DNA from: JBLHHI01 sp047614125
GTDB lineage: Bacteria; Bacteroidota; Bacteroidia; NS11-12g; UBA9320
Direction: 5' to 3'
Length of the DNA: 26,633 nucleotides
NCBI GenBank assembly: GCA_047614125.1
Contig: JBLHHI010000040.1
Coordinates: 1-26,633, forward strand
In this document: positions 1-7,380 of the stretch, piece after piece
Layout: every line of letters begins with the position of its first letter
Numbering within the stretch: the stretch's first letter is position 1
Position numbers and translations under genes: made by a program
Notes under the pieces: generated by a model
The model's input: only the letters and a program-made list of their open reading frames with translations
Told to the model about the DNA's origin: nothing
The model's database searches: none

Positions 1-353
1 GCCGTTTCTATTTTTCCTTCTAGATATTCATCATAAAACTCGGATAGGTACACATTCGCCTTGCGGTTACCGTGAATCAATATTTTTATATCAGACGCTT
101 CGAAGTGTCTTCCGGTATCATCTAAGTCATTCCTTGCACGGTAAATTTTTTCACTGATGTCGTATAATTTCTGATTCAAAAGAGAGTTTTTTCGGAACTG
201 CTCCTTGCTCGGATTCCATTCCGATTTAGTACAACGAATTCCAATCGAAAACTCGGCCTTGGTTCGATTGTATAATATTCGAGTAAAAACCGTTAATTTG
301 GTTGAATCGTTTCGGAACGGCTTGAGAAAAAATTTGATGGATAAAGTATTCAT
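1..353 (-). CDS. Tyrosine recombinase / phage-type integrase, N-terminal part (runs off window)
   Basis: Only about 117 N-terminal residues are visible, read from an ATG at 353-351 and open to the window edge. The protein begins MNTLSIKFFLKPFRND and has the basic, beta-rich N-terminal arm-type DNA-binding domain of Bacteroidota integrases (features: a three-stranded sheet, ..R.LYNRTKAEFSIGIRC.KSEWNP.., then a helix with NQKLYDISEKIYRARNDL). The start of the SAM-like core-binding domain (..VYLSEFYDEYLEGKIE..) is just reached. The catalytic domain with R-H-R-Y is off the window, so activity cannot be judged. Family knowledge: such enzymes catalyse site-specific integration and excision. The gene starts 158 bp from the 3' end of ssrA with candidate arm-type repeats between, which supports the assignment. 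Confidence 0.85.
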   Translation of the reverse strand, partial: MNTLSIKFFLKPFRNDSTKLTVFTRILYNRTKAEFSIGIRCTKSEWNPSKEQFRKNSLLNQKLYDISEKIYRARNDLDDTGRHFEASDIKILIHGNRKANVYLSEFYDEYLEGKIET

Positions 354-369
354 AATTTTAAACTAAAAA

Positions 370-445
370 GTGAAACATTTTGGGTCTAAAAGTGAAACCC
401 AGGTGAAACATTTAGCGGTAAAACTAGAATAAAGGTGAAACATTT
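370..445. repeat. Array of GTGAAACATTT direct repeats (candidate integrase arm-type sites)
   Basis: Three exact copies of GTGAAACATTT at 370-380, 403-413 and 435-445, plus a shorter copy GTGAAACCC at 392-400. Start-to-start spacings are 22, 11 and 32 bp, close to 2, 1 and 3 helical turns, so all copies face the same side of the DNA. They lie between the integrase start codon and the ssrA 3' end, where arm-type sites are expected. The role is inferred. Confidence 0.6.
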
Positions 446-456
446 CAAAGCGACCC

Positions 457-492
457 CTTTCGTAACTACCTGATAATGAAAGGATACGAAAG
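457..492. repeat. Inverted repeat between arm-type array and ssrA
   Basis: CTTTCGTA (457-464) and TACGAAAG (485-492) form a perfect 8 bp inverted repeat with a 20 nt loop. It could be an integrase or excisionase site, or a weak hairpin downstream of ssrA; the sequence does not decide. Confidence 0.45.
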
Positions 493-510
493 AAGTCGAA
501 AGGAAAAAAG

Positions 511-880
511 TGGAGCTGCCGGGAGTCGAACCCGGGTCCGGAGAAGGAATTGAGTCGCGCTTTCTACATGTGTATTACCTATTGTTTTCGAGCTTGAAAA
601 GGTTAGGTACGGACCTAATCCAAGCCTTATCCTACCTTATAAATTGTTGCTCGGTAGGTAATAACAACAATTATCCGGGCATTTCGACCGCCCTAATTCC
701 ACTGCGGCCCAGACATAGCCGTGGAGGGCGGATGGCATTTGTTTAATCTCTAAGATTAAGCAGCCATGGCAAAGTTAGACTCGCCTTTTATGTTTTGCAG
801 ATGAGGATTAAAGAGCGCTATCTACATTGCTCTACATGCTTACACGTCAATTGGCCTTCCCGTCAATTCCAGTCAGCCCC
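511..880 (-). ncRNA. ssrA: tmRNA (transfer-messenger RNA)
   Basis: On the minus strand the 5' end reads GGGGCTGACTGGAATTGACG (from 880) and the 3' end reads GGTTCGACTCCCGGCAGCTC then CA (ending at 511). GGGGCTG pairs with CAGCTCC to make the acceptor stem, with A as discriminator; the T-arm GGTTCGACTCC is intact. The 3' CCA is not encoded; the next bases are CTTTTTT. The tag frame at 785-756 reads GGC GAG TCT AAC TTT GCC ATG GCT GCT TAA, giving GESNFAMAA. It rescues stalled ribosomes together with SmpB and marks the product for proteolysis. About 370 nt is normal for a one-piece tmRNA. The 3' end is the inferred attachment site of the neighbouring element and is still intact. Confidence 0.95.
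756..785 (-). other. tmRNA proteolysis-tag reading frame (GESNFAMAA)
   Basis: Resume codon GGC at 785-783, nine sense codons, TAA at 758-756. The C-terminal Ala-Ala is the usual protease-recognition end. Read directly from the sequence. Confidence 0.88.
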
Positions 881-885
881 GTAAT

Positions 886-1023
886 TAGTTATTTGGTTAG
901 AGGGTTTATGGTTTATAGTTGAATTTTCTTCGACCAACCAAGTTGTTCTCCGAAAGGCTTGCCCGCCGAAGGAGGGCGATAACCATAAACCTGTTAACCA
1001 AAAACCAAAAACCAATCCAATAA
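886..1023. repeat. Tandem palindromic repeat unit 1 (138 bp)
   Basis: First of two nearly identical head-to-tail units between ssrA and the lipoprotein gene. Its flanks form imperfect terminal inverted repeats: about 22 bp at 895-916 (GGTTAGAGGGTTTATGG..) pairs with 979-999 (..CCATAAACCTGTTAACC). The centre contains a smaller hairpin at 948-974 (CTCC-GAAA-GGC / GCC-GAA-GGAG). It has no open reading frame of note and resembles a MITE or REP-like element. Confidence 0.75.
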
Positions 1024-1168
1024 TAGTTATTTAGTTAGAGGGTTTATGGTTTATAGTTGAATTTTCTTCGACCAACCAAGTTGTTCTCCGAAAGGCTTGC
1101 CCGCCGAAGGAGGGCGATAACCATAAACCATAAACCGGTCAACCAAAAACCAAAAACCAATCCAATAA
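1024..1168. repeat. Tandem palindromic repeat unit 2 (145 bp)
   Basis: Copy of the unit at 886-1023 with three substitutions and one 7 bp insertion (an extra ATAAACC in the right arm). The near identity shows a recent duplication. The right end keeps the AACCAAAAACCAAAAACCAA run. Confidence 0.75.
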
Positions 1169-1252
1169 TAGTTAATTAGTTAGCGGGTTTTTGAATTACA
1201 ACTAATTTCCTAACCATAAACCATAAACCATAAACCAGTTAACCAGTTAACC
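1169..1252. repeat. Decayed third repeat unit with 7 bp microsatellite
   Basis: Starts like the two units before it (TAGTTAATTAGTTAGCGGG) but has lost the central hairpin. The right arm has expanded to three CCATAAA steps followed by two GTTAACCA-type steps. Explains most of the rest of the gap before the lipoprotein gene. Confidence 0.6.
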
Positions 1253-1303
1253 GTTCCACAAAACTAACGCCACTTTCTTCAAATTAACTCATAAACAGAA
1301 ATA

Positions 1304-1337
1304 TTGGCAGAATAACCTTGTCATTATGCTAATTTTG
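1304..1337 (+). promoter_or_regulatory. Candidate promoter for lipoprotein-protease genes
   Basis: TAATTTTG at 1330-1337 matches the Bacteroidota -7 box TAnnTTTG exactly. The nearest TTG upstream (1304-1306) is 23 bp away, slightly longer than the usual 19-21, so only the -7 half is convincing. It would give a leader of about 45 nt. Confidence 0.35.
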
Positions 1338-1388
1338 TGACGAACTGTCCACCACAGTTTTCTTTTCTCGAAGTATATTGTACAACGC

Positions 1389-1883
1389 ATGATCAAACCT
1401 TCAAAACCTAAAATCAATTTCCCGATCCAACCAGTACTTGCCATCGGCTTTTTGGTTATACTCCTTTCCTTGTTTTCGTGCAAAAGCCGAAACAAATATT
1501 CACTTTCCAACTTGCCCGAGGATTATGTGACGTTTGGACATTATGGAGGGTTTACCGGAGCTTCATCCACCTATTACATCTTCGAAAACGGACAAGCTTT
1601 TTTATATGAAAGCCTAACCAAAACATCGGATACTTTGCAACGTTTGAAGAAGTTGGTTGCCAAAGAAATTTTTAAGGAAGTGAATCGCAGCAAGGTTAAA
1701 GAACTAAAAATGAATGAGCCCGGAAATATGAGCTACTTTATTGCCGTTCACAACGGCAAAGAAAAACACGAAGTGGTATGGGGAAGGCATGGTGCCGAGG
1801 CTCCGGAGCAACTGAAAACACTTAATCAACTCATGGTGGATGCCATCACCAAAAGCAACCTGAAAAATGAAGAAAAGAAATAA
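1389..1883 (+). CDS. Small lipoprotein of unknown function
   Basis: 164 residues. A hydrophobic segment (about 13-30) ends in the lipobox LFSC with Cys31, so it is probably exported by Sec, lipidated and membrane-anchored. The mature part contains FGHYGGFTGASSTYYIFENG, which I recognise as the FGxxGGFTG..YxLxxNG pattern of small Bacteroidota lipoproteins that have no assigned function. The remainder is a charged, mixed alpha/beta stretch. The next gene starts 10 bp after the stop (or overlaps it, if an earlier ATG is used), so the two are probably co-transcribed; nothing shows a functional link. The n-region before the hydrophobic segment is rather long (12 residues), but no better in-frame start exists. 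Confidence 0.75.
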   Translation: MIKPSKPKINFPIQPVLAIGFLVILLSLFSCKSRNKYSLSNLPEDYVTFGHYGGFTGASSTYYIFENGQAFLYESLTKTSDTLQRLKKLVAKEIFKEVNRSKVKELKMNEPGNMSYFIAVHNGKEKHEVVWGRHGAEAPEQLKTLNQLMVDAITKSNLKNEEKK

Positions 1884-1893
1884 AAATGGACGC

Positions 1894-4800
1894 ATGAAAC
1901 ATCTTAAAAATTTATTCAAAAGCATGCTCATCGCAGCCTTGTGTTTAACCAATGCTGCCTTCGCACAAAATGCCTTCGATCAAAGAAGCAATAAGTCCAA
2001 CAACAAAAACACACCATCGTTTACGTATAAAAACATCCGGTACAGCAGTACGGCTAACCAATCCATTGGGGGATCTCTGCTCAAACCGGTTTTCGATGGA
2101 TTTACACCCGTTGAAAAACCCAAAGAACCCAGCTCAAAGATGCTGAATGGAATCTACAATTCAATGGGTAAGATTGCCAACCACCCGCATCAAATTGCCC
2201 TAAACTTCATTGCGGATCACGCGGAAATATTAAACATCAAAAATCCTGGAAACGAGCTCATAAATCCAGCAACAGAGATCGATAACTTAGGGCGGCATTT
2301 AATTACCCATCAACGCGTAATATCCAATATTCCGGTATTTGGCGGAGAAGTTAAAACCACCGTTTCCAGCAAGAATGAGGTTGTGGTTTGCGGGGTATTT
2401 TATTCATATCCAACCACAATTTTGCCCTCGAAAGTGCAAAATACATCCGCCGAAAGCATTGGTATTGAGTCTGTTGGGAAAGTATTTGTTCTTCCGGCCT
2501 TTGATGAACAATGGCAACTCTCGGCAGGCAAAGGCGTTTCTTCAAAGTTGGTTTGGGCCTCGTTGGATGGAAGTAATCTTCAACAGATTTACCTCGTTGA
2601 TTATCACCCCAATCACATCGATTGGTGGCGAATTTGGGTGGATGCACAAACCGGTGAAGTGCTTCGAAAATATACCAAGACGTGCTCCATTGATGGTCCA
2701 AAGACAACTACAGCATTCGACTTAAACAATCAAAGCAGAACCTTAAATACCTATCAAGTGGGAAGCAATTACTTCCTCATCGATGCCACTCGATCCATGT
2801 TTTCATCTGCACGATCGAGCATGCCCAACAACCCTATTGGTGCCATTTGGACCGTAAATGCCAATAACGGCAGTGGTTCCAACACCGATCAGTTCACATC
2901 CGGGAGTAATTCGTGGTCGGATAAGTCATCAGTATCGGCACATTTCAATGCAGGGGTGGCCTTCGAATATTTTAAAAACACCCACAATCGCAATTCCATC
3001 AATGGAAACGGAGGAACCATAATTTCTGTAGTGAATGTTACACAAGATGGAGCGGCCATGGACAATGCCTACTGGAATGGGTATGCGATGTATTATGGCA
3101 ATGGGAAGTCGGCCTTTAAACCCTTGGCCGGCAGTTTGGATGTGGCCGGACATGAGATGTCGCATGGAGTTATTGGCAGCACGGCCAATCTGGAATATTT
3201 CAGTCAATCGGGCGCCATCAACGAATCGTTTGCCGACGTATTTGGAGCCATGATGGATCGAGATGATTGGAAGTTGGGAGAAGACGTGGTTAAAACTTCG
3301 GTCTTTACCTCGGGTGCCCTGCGCGACCTATCAAACCCTCACAATGGAGGAAGTAACCTCAACCACAACGGTTACCAACCGGCCAAGATGTCGGAGTATT
3401 ATACCGGATCGGACGACAATCAAGGAGTACACATCAACAGCGGGATTGTTAATCACGCATATTACTTATACGCTTCAGCTATTACCAAAGACAAGGCTGA
3501 AAAAATTTATTATCGCGCCTTATTAAACTACCTCACGTCAAGCTCAGATTTCTTGGCGCTTCGTTACGCCATCGTGCAGGCAGCTACCGATTTACATGGT
3601 ACAAGCAGCGCGGAGGTTTCGGAAGCCAAAAAGGCGTTTGACGCAGTTGAAATCTATGATCCCAATGCAGGCAGTGGAGGTTCGGGTGGAGGAAAGGATG
3701 ATCAGTCTCCAAATACAGGGGCACAGGCTATTATAAGTTTGGACGTAGATCCAGCAAATTCGAATACGGTGTACAAGAGCAGTACTGCAGGAACCAACTT
3801 TAGTAATTTGAGCACCACCGACTTAAACCGAAGAGTGAGCGTTACCGATGATGGCAGCACTTGCATTTTTGTGGCCGACGATAACAACATCCATCGAATA
3901 ACTTTAAAAGGAACCGTAGCGGAAACGTCACTCACTTCCGATGATTTTTGGGACAACTGCGCGATCTCTCGGGATGGCAACCGATTGGCGGGTGTGAGTA
4001 CGGAGGTAGATTCGGCCATTTATGTATACGACTTTATTAAAGAGGAGTGGAAGCGATTTGATTTGTACAATCCTACTTTTTCGGGTGGAATTAATGCGGG
4101 TGGTGTTTTATACGCGGATGCCATCGAGTTTGATTACAGCGGAGAATACATCTTGTACGATGCACGTAACCTCATTAAAAGTTCATCGGGAACCGATTTA
4201 GACTATTGGGATATAGGAACGATACGCATTTGGGACAATACCTCCAATGCTTGGGGGGATGGGAAGGTCGAAAAGTTGTTTTCGCAATTACCAGCCGATG
4301 TGAGCATTGGCAATCCAACCTATTCCAAAAACTCACCGTACATCATTGCCTTCGACTACATTGACGAATTTGATGATGAATATGCGGTACTTGCGCTTAA
4401 CACAGAAGCCGGGACAGTGGGTACTGTTTTCGAAAATAACAAGTTGGGTTATCCAAGTTATTCAACCGACGACGACAAAATCATCTTTGATGGCACCTCC
4501 AATGGAGAAGATGTTATTGGCATCATCGGGTTGGCAACCGACAAGATTAATGGAACTGGAAGTGCATCCTTGCTCATCGAAGACGCCAAATGGGGTGTTT
4601 GGTATGCGGAGGGAACGCGCAAGCTGTTGAGCGACAAAAAAGTCCTATTAAGCTTCTCGCTTCCAACCCTATCCGGTTCGCCTAAAGGAGTATTCAATGG
4701 CCAAAATGTTACGGTAACGGTTCCCAGTTCATCCAATCTAACCAACTTAGTTCCTACCTTTACACACTCTTCTTTATCAAAAGTTTGGGTGAGTACACAA

Positions 4801-5163
4801 TCACAAACGAGCGGTGTAACGACGAATAATTTTATCAATCCAGTATTGTATAACATTCAGGCCGAAGATGGAAGTTCGCAGAGTTATACGGTAACGGTTG
4901 TTAAGGAAAGCGTTGGAGTGAATTATTTGCAAAATCATACAATTCGTATTTACCCGAATCCCAGTTCATCATTAATTTATATGGCGGGTCTAACAGGAAC
5001 TGCTGAATATGAGTTGATTGGCGCAGATGGGAAAGTTGTAAAGCATGGAATAGTTAGTGAGGACGACGCCGTTGATGTTGGAACATTAAAACGGGGTGTA
5101 TACATTTTGATACTCCGCAACAATGAATTTGGAGCCTTGCATAAATCCATTATAAAAAACTAA
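1894..5163 (+). CDS. Secreted M4 (thermolysin-like) metalloprotease with T9SS sorting domain
   Basis: About 1089 residues. I choose ATG 1894 because it gives a compact signal peptide (MKHLKNLFKSMLIAAL..AFAQ); an in-frame ATG at 1867 would overlap the preceding stop. Order: signal peptide 1-25; FTP/PepSY-type propeptide about 125-260; peptidase M4 catalytic domain with zinc motif HEMSH at 420-424 and third ligand Glu444 in NESFAD (24 residues after the first His, as in thermolysin); M4 C-terminal domain with HINSG at 513-517 holding the expected transition-state His; Gly/Ser linker near 593-604; a repetitive, Asp-rich beta-propeller-like part to about 915; a DUF5018/BT_2262-like beta domain (about 916-1003, ending SQSYTVTV); and a Por-type sorting domain (1016-1089, IRIYPNPSSS..GVYILIL). 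All zinc and catalytic residues are present, so an active, autoprocessed extracellular or surface protease is expected. The substrate is unknown. Confidence 0.92.
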   Translation: MKHLKNLFKSMLIAALCLTNAAFAQNAFDQRSNKSNNKNTPSFTYKNIRYSSTANQSIGGSLLKPVFDGFTPVEKPKEPSSKMLNGIYNSMGKIANHPHQIALNFIADHAEILNIKNPGNELINPATEIDNLGRHLITHQRVISNIPVFGGEVKTTVSSKNEVVVCGVFYSYPTTILPSKVQNTSAESIGIESVGKVFVLPAFDEQWQLSAGKGVSSKLVWASLDGSNLQQIYLVDYHPNHIDWWRIWVDAQTGEVLRKYTKTCSIDGPKTTTAFDLNNQSRTLNTYQVGSNYFLIDATRSMFSSARSSMPNNPIGAIWTVNANNGSGSNTDQFTSGSNSWSDKSSVSAHFNAGVAFEYFKNTHNRNSINGNGGTIISVVNVTQDGAAMDNAYWNGYAMYYGNGKSAFKPLAGSLDVAGHEMSHGVIGSTANLEYFSQSGAINESFADVFGAMMDRDDWKLGEDVVKTSVFTSGALRDLSNPHNGGSNLNHNGYQPAKMSEYYTGSDDNQGVHINSGIVNHAYYLYASAITKDKAEKIYYRALLNYLTSSSDFLALRYAIVQAATDLHGTSSAEVSEAKKAFDAVEIYDPNAGSGGSGGGKDDQSPNTGAQAIISLDVDPANSNTVYKSSTAGTNFSNLSTTDLNRRVSVTDDGSTCIFVADDNNIHRITLKGTVAETSLTSDDFWDNCAISRDGNRLAGVSTEVDSAIYVYDFIKEEWKRFDLYNPTFSGGINAGGVLYADAIEFDYSGEYILYDARNLIKSSSGTDLDYWDIGTIRIWDNTSNAWGDGKVEKLFSQLPADVSIGNPTYSKNSPYIIAFDYIDEFDDEYAVLALNTEAGTVGTVFENNKLGYPSYSTDDDKIIFDGTSNGEDVIGIIGLATDKINGTGSASLLIEDAKWGVWYAEGTRKLLSDKKVLLSFSLPTLSGSPKGVFNGQNVTVTVPSSSNLTNLVPTFTHSSLSKVWVSTQSQTSGVTTNNFINPVLYNIQAEDGSSQSYTVTVVKESVGVNYLQNHTIRIYPNPSSSLIYMAGLTGTAEYELIGADGKVVKHGIVSEDDAVDVGTLKRGVYILILRNNEFGALHKSIIKN

Positions 5164-5184
5164 AATCCGATTTAAAGGAAGTAG

Positions 5185-6420
5185 ATGAACAAAAAGAAAT
5201 TGCGGGTAGGAATTATCTGCGAACGCAAGCAACCCGCAGATACTCGGGTTGCTATTACACCCCAAGATGCAAGTGCTCTGATGCGTGCCCACACAAACCT
5301 CGAGATCGTTGCAGAATCATCGCCAGATCGTACTTTTACAGATGACGATTACACAGCTGCGGGGGTTTTGGTAGTAGAAGATGCATCCGATTGCGATGTA
5401 CTCTTTGCCGTTAAAGAAGTGCCCATCGAAAACCTCATTCCAAACAAAACATATTTCTTTTTTTCGCATACCATTAAGAAACAATCGTACAACCAAAAAT
5501 TGCTGCAAGCCATTGTAACCAAAAACATACAGCTTGTTGATTATGAGTGTTTAGTATGGCCAAAAGGGCATAAAAATGCACCAGGCAGGATGATTGGTTT
5601 TGGTTTTTGGGCTGGAGTGGTTGGCACGTACAATGCCATGCTCACATGGGGAAGAAAACACAGATCATTTACCTTAAAGCCAGCCTTTCAATGTGCCGAT
5701 TACGACGAATTAAAGCAAGAAATTAAGAAAGCCAAACTCCCCAATATCAAAATAGCTCTTACGGGCAGTGGGAGGGTAGCACAAGGTGCAAATGATTTGC
5801 TGACACATATGGAGTTACACGAGGTATCGGTACAAGAAATTGTTGATGCCAGTTTTGATGAGCCTGTTTTTGCCAACTTCGACAATCATCATCTCTTCGC
5901 CCGAAAAGATGGAGCTGATTGGGATCGAATGCACTTTTACAACAATCACGGGGAGTACGATGGCATTTTTGAACCCTACTTACAACACGTTGATTTGTTA
6001 ATTAATGGCATGTATTGGGAAGGTAGTTTGCCGCCACTTTTTTCAAAAGAAGATACCAAGATAAACAACTTTAAACCTTCCGTAATTGCCGATATAACCT
6101 GCGATGTAGAAGGGTCGGTGCCAATAACGATGCGGGCTACCAGCATTCAGAATCCCACCTTGGGTTGGGATCGAATTTCGCAACAAGAAGTGGCGCCCTT
6201 TGGTAGAGACACCATTGAGGTAATGGCGGTTACCAACTTACCAACGGAACTTCCTCACGACGCCAGCGTTGATTTTAGTTCGGTTTTGTCGAAAGAGATC
6301 ATTCCACAATTGTTAAACAACGATGAGCTGGGAGTAATAGATCGCGCTTCAATTACGAAGGCAGGTAAGCTAAACCGGTTTTATGCCTATTTGCAGGATT
6401 ATTTGGATGGGGAGGAGTAA
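5185..6420 (+). CDS. Saccharopine dehydrogenase (lysine-forming) / lysine-ketoglutarate reductase-like enzyme
   Basis: 411 residues in the alanine dehydrogenase/transhydrogenase N-domain fold. The N-terminal part carries E..ADTRVAITP (Arg21), KEVP (Lys77) and FFFSHTIKKQ (His95). Yeast saccharopine dehydrogenase uses a Lys77/His96 pair, and this protein keeps both at almost the same positions. The dinucleotide-binding glycine motif is TGSGRVAQGA at 193-202. The FFFSHTIK and DYE..G segments also resemble the LKR half of eukaryotic AASS. Such enzymes interconvert lysine plus 2-oxoglutarate and saccharopine with NAD(P)H; direction and cofactor cannot be read here. No LYS9-like partner or other lysine gene is in the window. 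It starts 21 bp after the protease stop, so the two may share a transcript. A more general alanine-dehydrogenase-like role is possible but less likely. Confidence 0.75.
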   Translation: MNKKKLRVGIICERKQPADTRVAITPQDASALMRAHTNLEIVAESSPDRTFTDDDYTAAGVLVVEDASDCDVLFAVKEVPIENLIPNKTYFFFSHTIKKQSYNQKLLQAIVTKNIQLVDYECLVWPKGHKNAPGRMIGFGFWAGVVGTYNAMLTWGRKHRSFTLKPAFQCADYDELKQEIKKAKLPNIKIALTGSGRVAQGANDLLTHMELHEVSVQEIVDASFDEPVFANFDNHHLFARKDGADWDRMHFYNNHGEYDGIFEPYLQHVDLLINGMYWEGSLPPLFSKEDTKINNFKPSVIADITCDVEGSVPITMRATSIQNPTLGWDRISQQEVAPFGRDTIEVMAVTNLPTELPHDASVDFSSVLSKEIIPQLLNNDELGVIDRASITKAGKLNRFYAYLQDYLDGEE

Positions 6421-6506
6421 GGGTTTAAACCCCCTCAAAGAGATGTTTAGTCTTGACGTTTGGCGAAGGGGGTGATTTGGAAGGACGTGCCGCGTTGGCC
6501 TTCGAA
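6421..6506 (+). repeat. Dispersed hairpin-rich repeat, copy C (right half)
   Basis: The 49 bp at 6450-6498 align without gaps to 13153-13201 with 40 of 49 identical, sharing GAAGG, GGTGATTTGG and CGTGCCGCG blocks. The copy has its own pairing: CCCCCT (6430-6435) with AGGGGG (6467-6472), and TTGGAAGG (6477-6484) with CCTTCGAA (6499-6506, one mismatch). A perfect 12 bp palindrome GGGTTTAAACCC (6421-6432) directly follows the upstream stop codon. It lies between convergent genes and may also act as their terminator. Confidence 0.65.
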
Positions 6507-6569
6507 TTAAGTGGCTGTTCAAGCCCAAAACTAAGAAACCAAACTTAGTTACGGTTTCTGTTGCTCGTA

Positions 6570-7136
6570 CTATTTCTTCCCCGTCCAATCGTCGGTAAAG
6601 TGCTCATTTTTCTTTTCCGAATCAAACTTCTCTTTGTTGTAGGATGCGGATGCTCCTTTGGCAATCGACAAGCTCTTCCAATCCTCGCCAACAATCATTC
6701 TGGATACAAAAACGATTTGACCAATGTGATACGAGTAATGTGCAAGCTGCCTACTAATGGCCTCGTGCACAGGCTGCCCCATGTTTCGGATGTAGACCGT
6801 TTTTTCTAGATCACCTTCATTTAAACCCCTTAGGGCATGAAACAAACATGACCAACCTTCATCCCAACGCTTCATCAAATCATTTCGATTGAGGGATGGA
6901 TCTTCAAATTCCGCATCTCGGTTTCTCCAAGCTTTTTCCCCATCGGTGGTTAAAAAGCCAGTCCAACGCGACAACATATTGCCGGCCAGGTGATTAATCA
7001 TAATGGCCAATGAATTGCTATTTATTGAAGGCATCCAGGTAAGTTTATCCTCTGGAACTTGAGCTAAAGCCTTTTCCCCCAATGATCTATAGTATTCGAA
7101 AAGGGTTACGGTGTTTTGAAGAAATTGAGTGTTCAT
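6570..7136 (-). CDS. DinB-superfamily (DUF1572-like) protein
   Basis: 188 residues from ATG 7136 (MNTQFLQNTVTLFEYYRSLG), stop TAG at 6572-6570. The open frame extends further upstream, but that part is low-complexity and lacks family features. A DinB-type four-helix bundle is indicated by the spaced histidines His49 (MINHLAGN), His133 and His137 (LAHYSYHIGQIV), the usual metal triad, and by NRDAEF and RWDEGW segments typical of the DUF1572 subgroup. Members bind a divalent metal and are related to thiol-dependent transferases; the reaction of this subgroup is unknown to me. Cytoplasmic, with no signal peptide. Converges on the saccharopine dehydrogenase gene. Confidence 0.8.
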   Translation of the reverse strand: MNTQFLQNTVTLFEYYRSLGEKALAQVPEDKLTWMPSINSNSLAIMINHLAGNMLSRWTGFLTTDGEKAWRNRDAEFEDPSLNRNDLMKRWDEGWSCLFHALRGLNEGDLEKTVYIRNMGQPVHEAISRQLAHYSYHIGQIVFVSRMIVGEDWKSLSIAKGASASYNKEKFDSEKKNEHFTDDWTGKK

Positions 7137-7380
7137 AGCGTTGGTGTAAATATAAAAGAATCGGAGTAGAACGTTGAAGTTCCAATCCATGAATGAGATT
7201 CTTCGGCCATTAGAACTTGTGCAAAACGAAAGGCATTGTACTTCTTGGCCTCTGAATAACGTGTGGGTTGTGTGGGAAGCATGCACTCAGTTAAGGCAAC
7301 CAGAAACCATAAATCCGAAACTAATCCACCTCCTTCTATCATCCATTAATCATTAACCATCAACAATTAGAAAAAACCCA

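Larger units (their letters stand above)
1..510. mobile_element. End of an integrative element inserted at ssrA
   Basis: The end of an element that extends off the left of the window. It is inferred from three things seen together: a tyrosine recombinase gene at the edge (1-353, minus), an array of short direct repeats typical of integrase arm sites (370-445), and an abrupt junction with the 3' end of ssrA at 511, a well-known target for tyrosine-recombinase elements. The other att copy and the cargo are outside the window, so type (prophage, conjugative element or island) and size cannot be told. The precise crossover point is unknown; it probably lies in the last 20-30 nt of ssrA. Confidence 0.6.

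Noticed and set aside
370..445. CRISPR-like short repeat array
   Set aside because: Repeats are only 9-11 bp with irregular 2-21 bp gaps, no cas genes are present, and the position beside an integrase fits arm-type sites better.
510..746. 78-codon open frame on the plus strand
   Set aside because: It lies entirely within the antisense of ssrA, and its sequence is fully explained by the tmRNA.
886..1168. Riboswitch or structured leader of the lipoprotein gene
   Set aside because: The two near-identical tandem units are better explained as a duplicated repeat, and the only good -7 box (1330) is downstream of them.
2339..2725. Open frames overlapping the M4 protease in other frames, on both strands
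   Set aside because: No family features or own start signals; they are shadows of a well-supported gene.
7137..7380. Possible small gene between the DinB-like and macroglobulin genes
   Set aside because: The open frames there have no recognisable features, no promoter and no conserved-looking composition.
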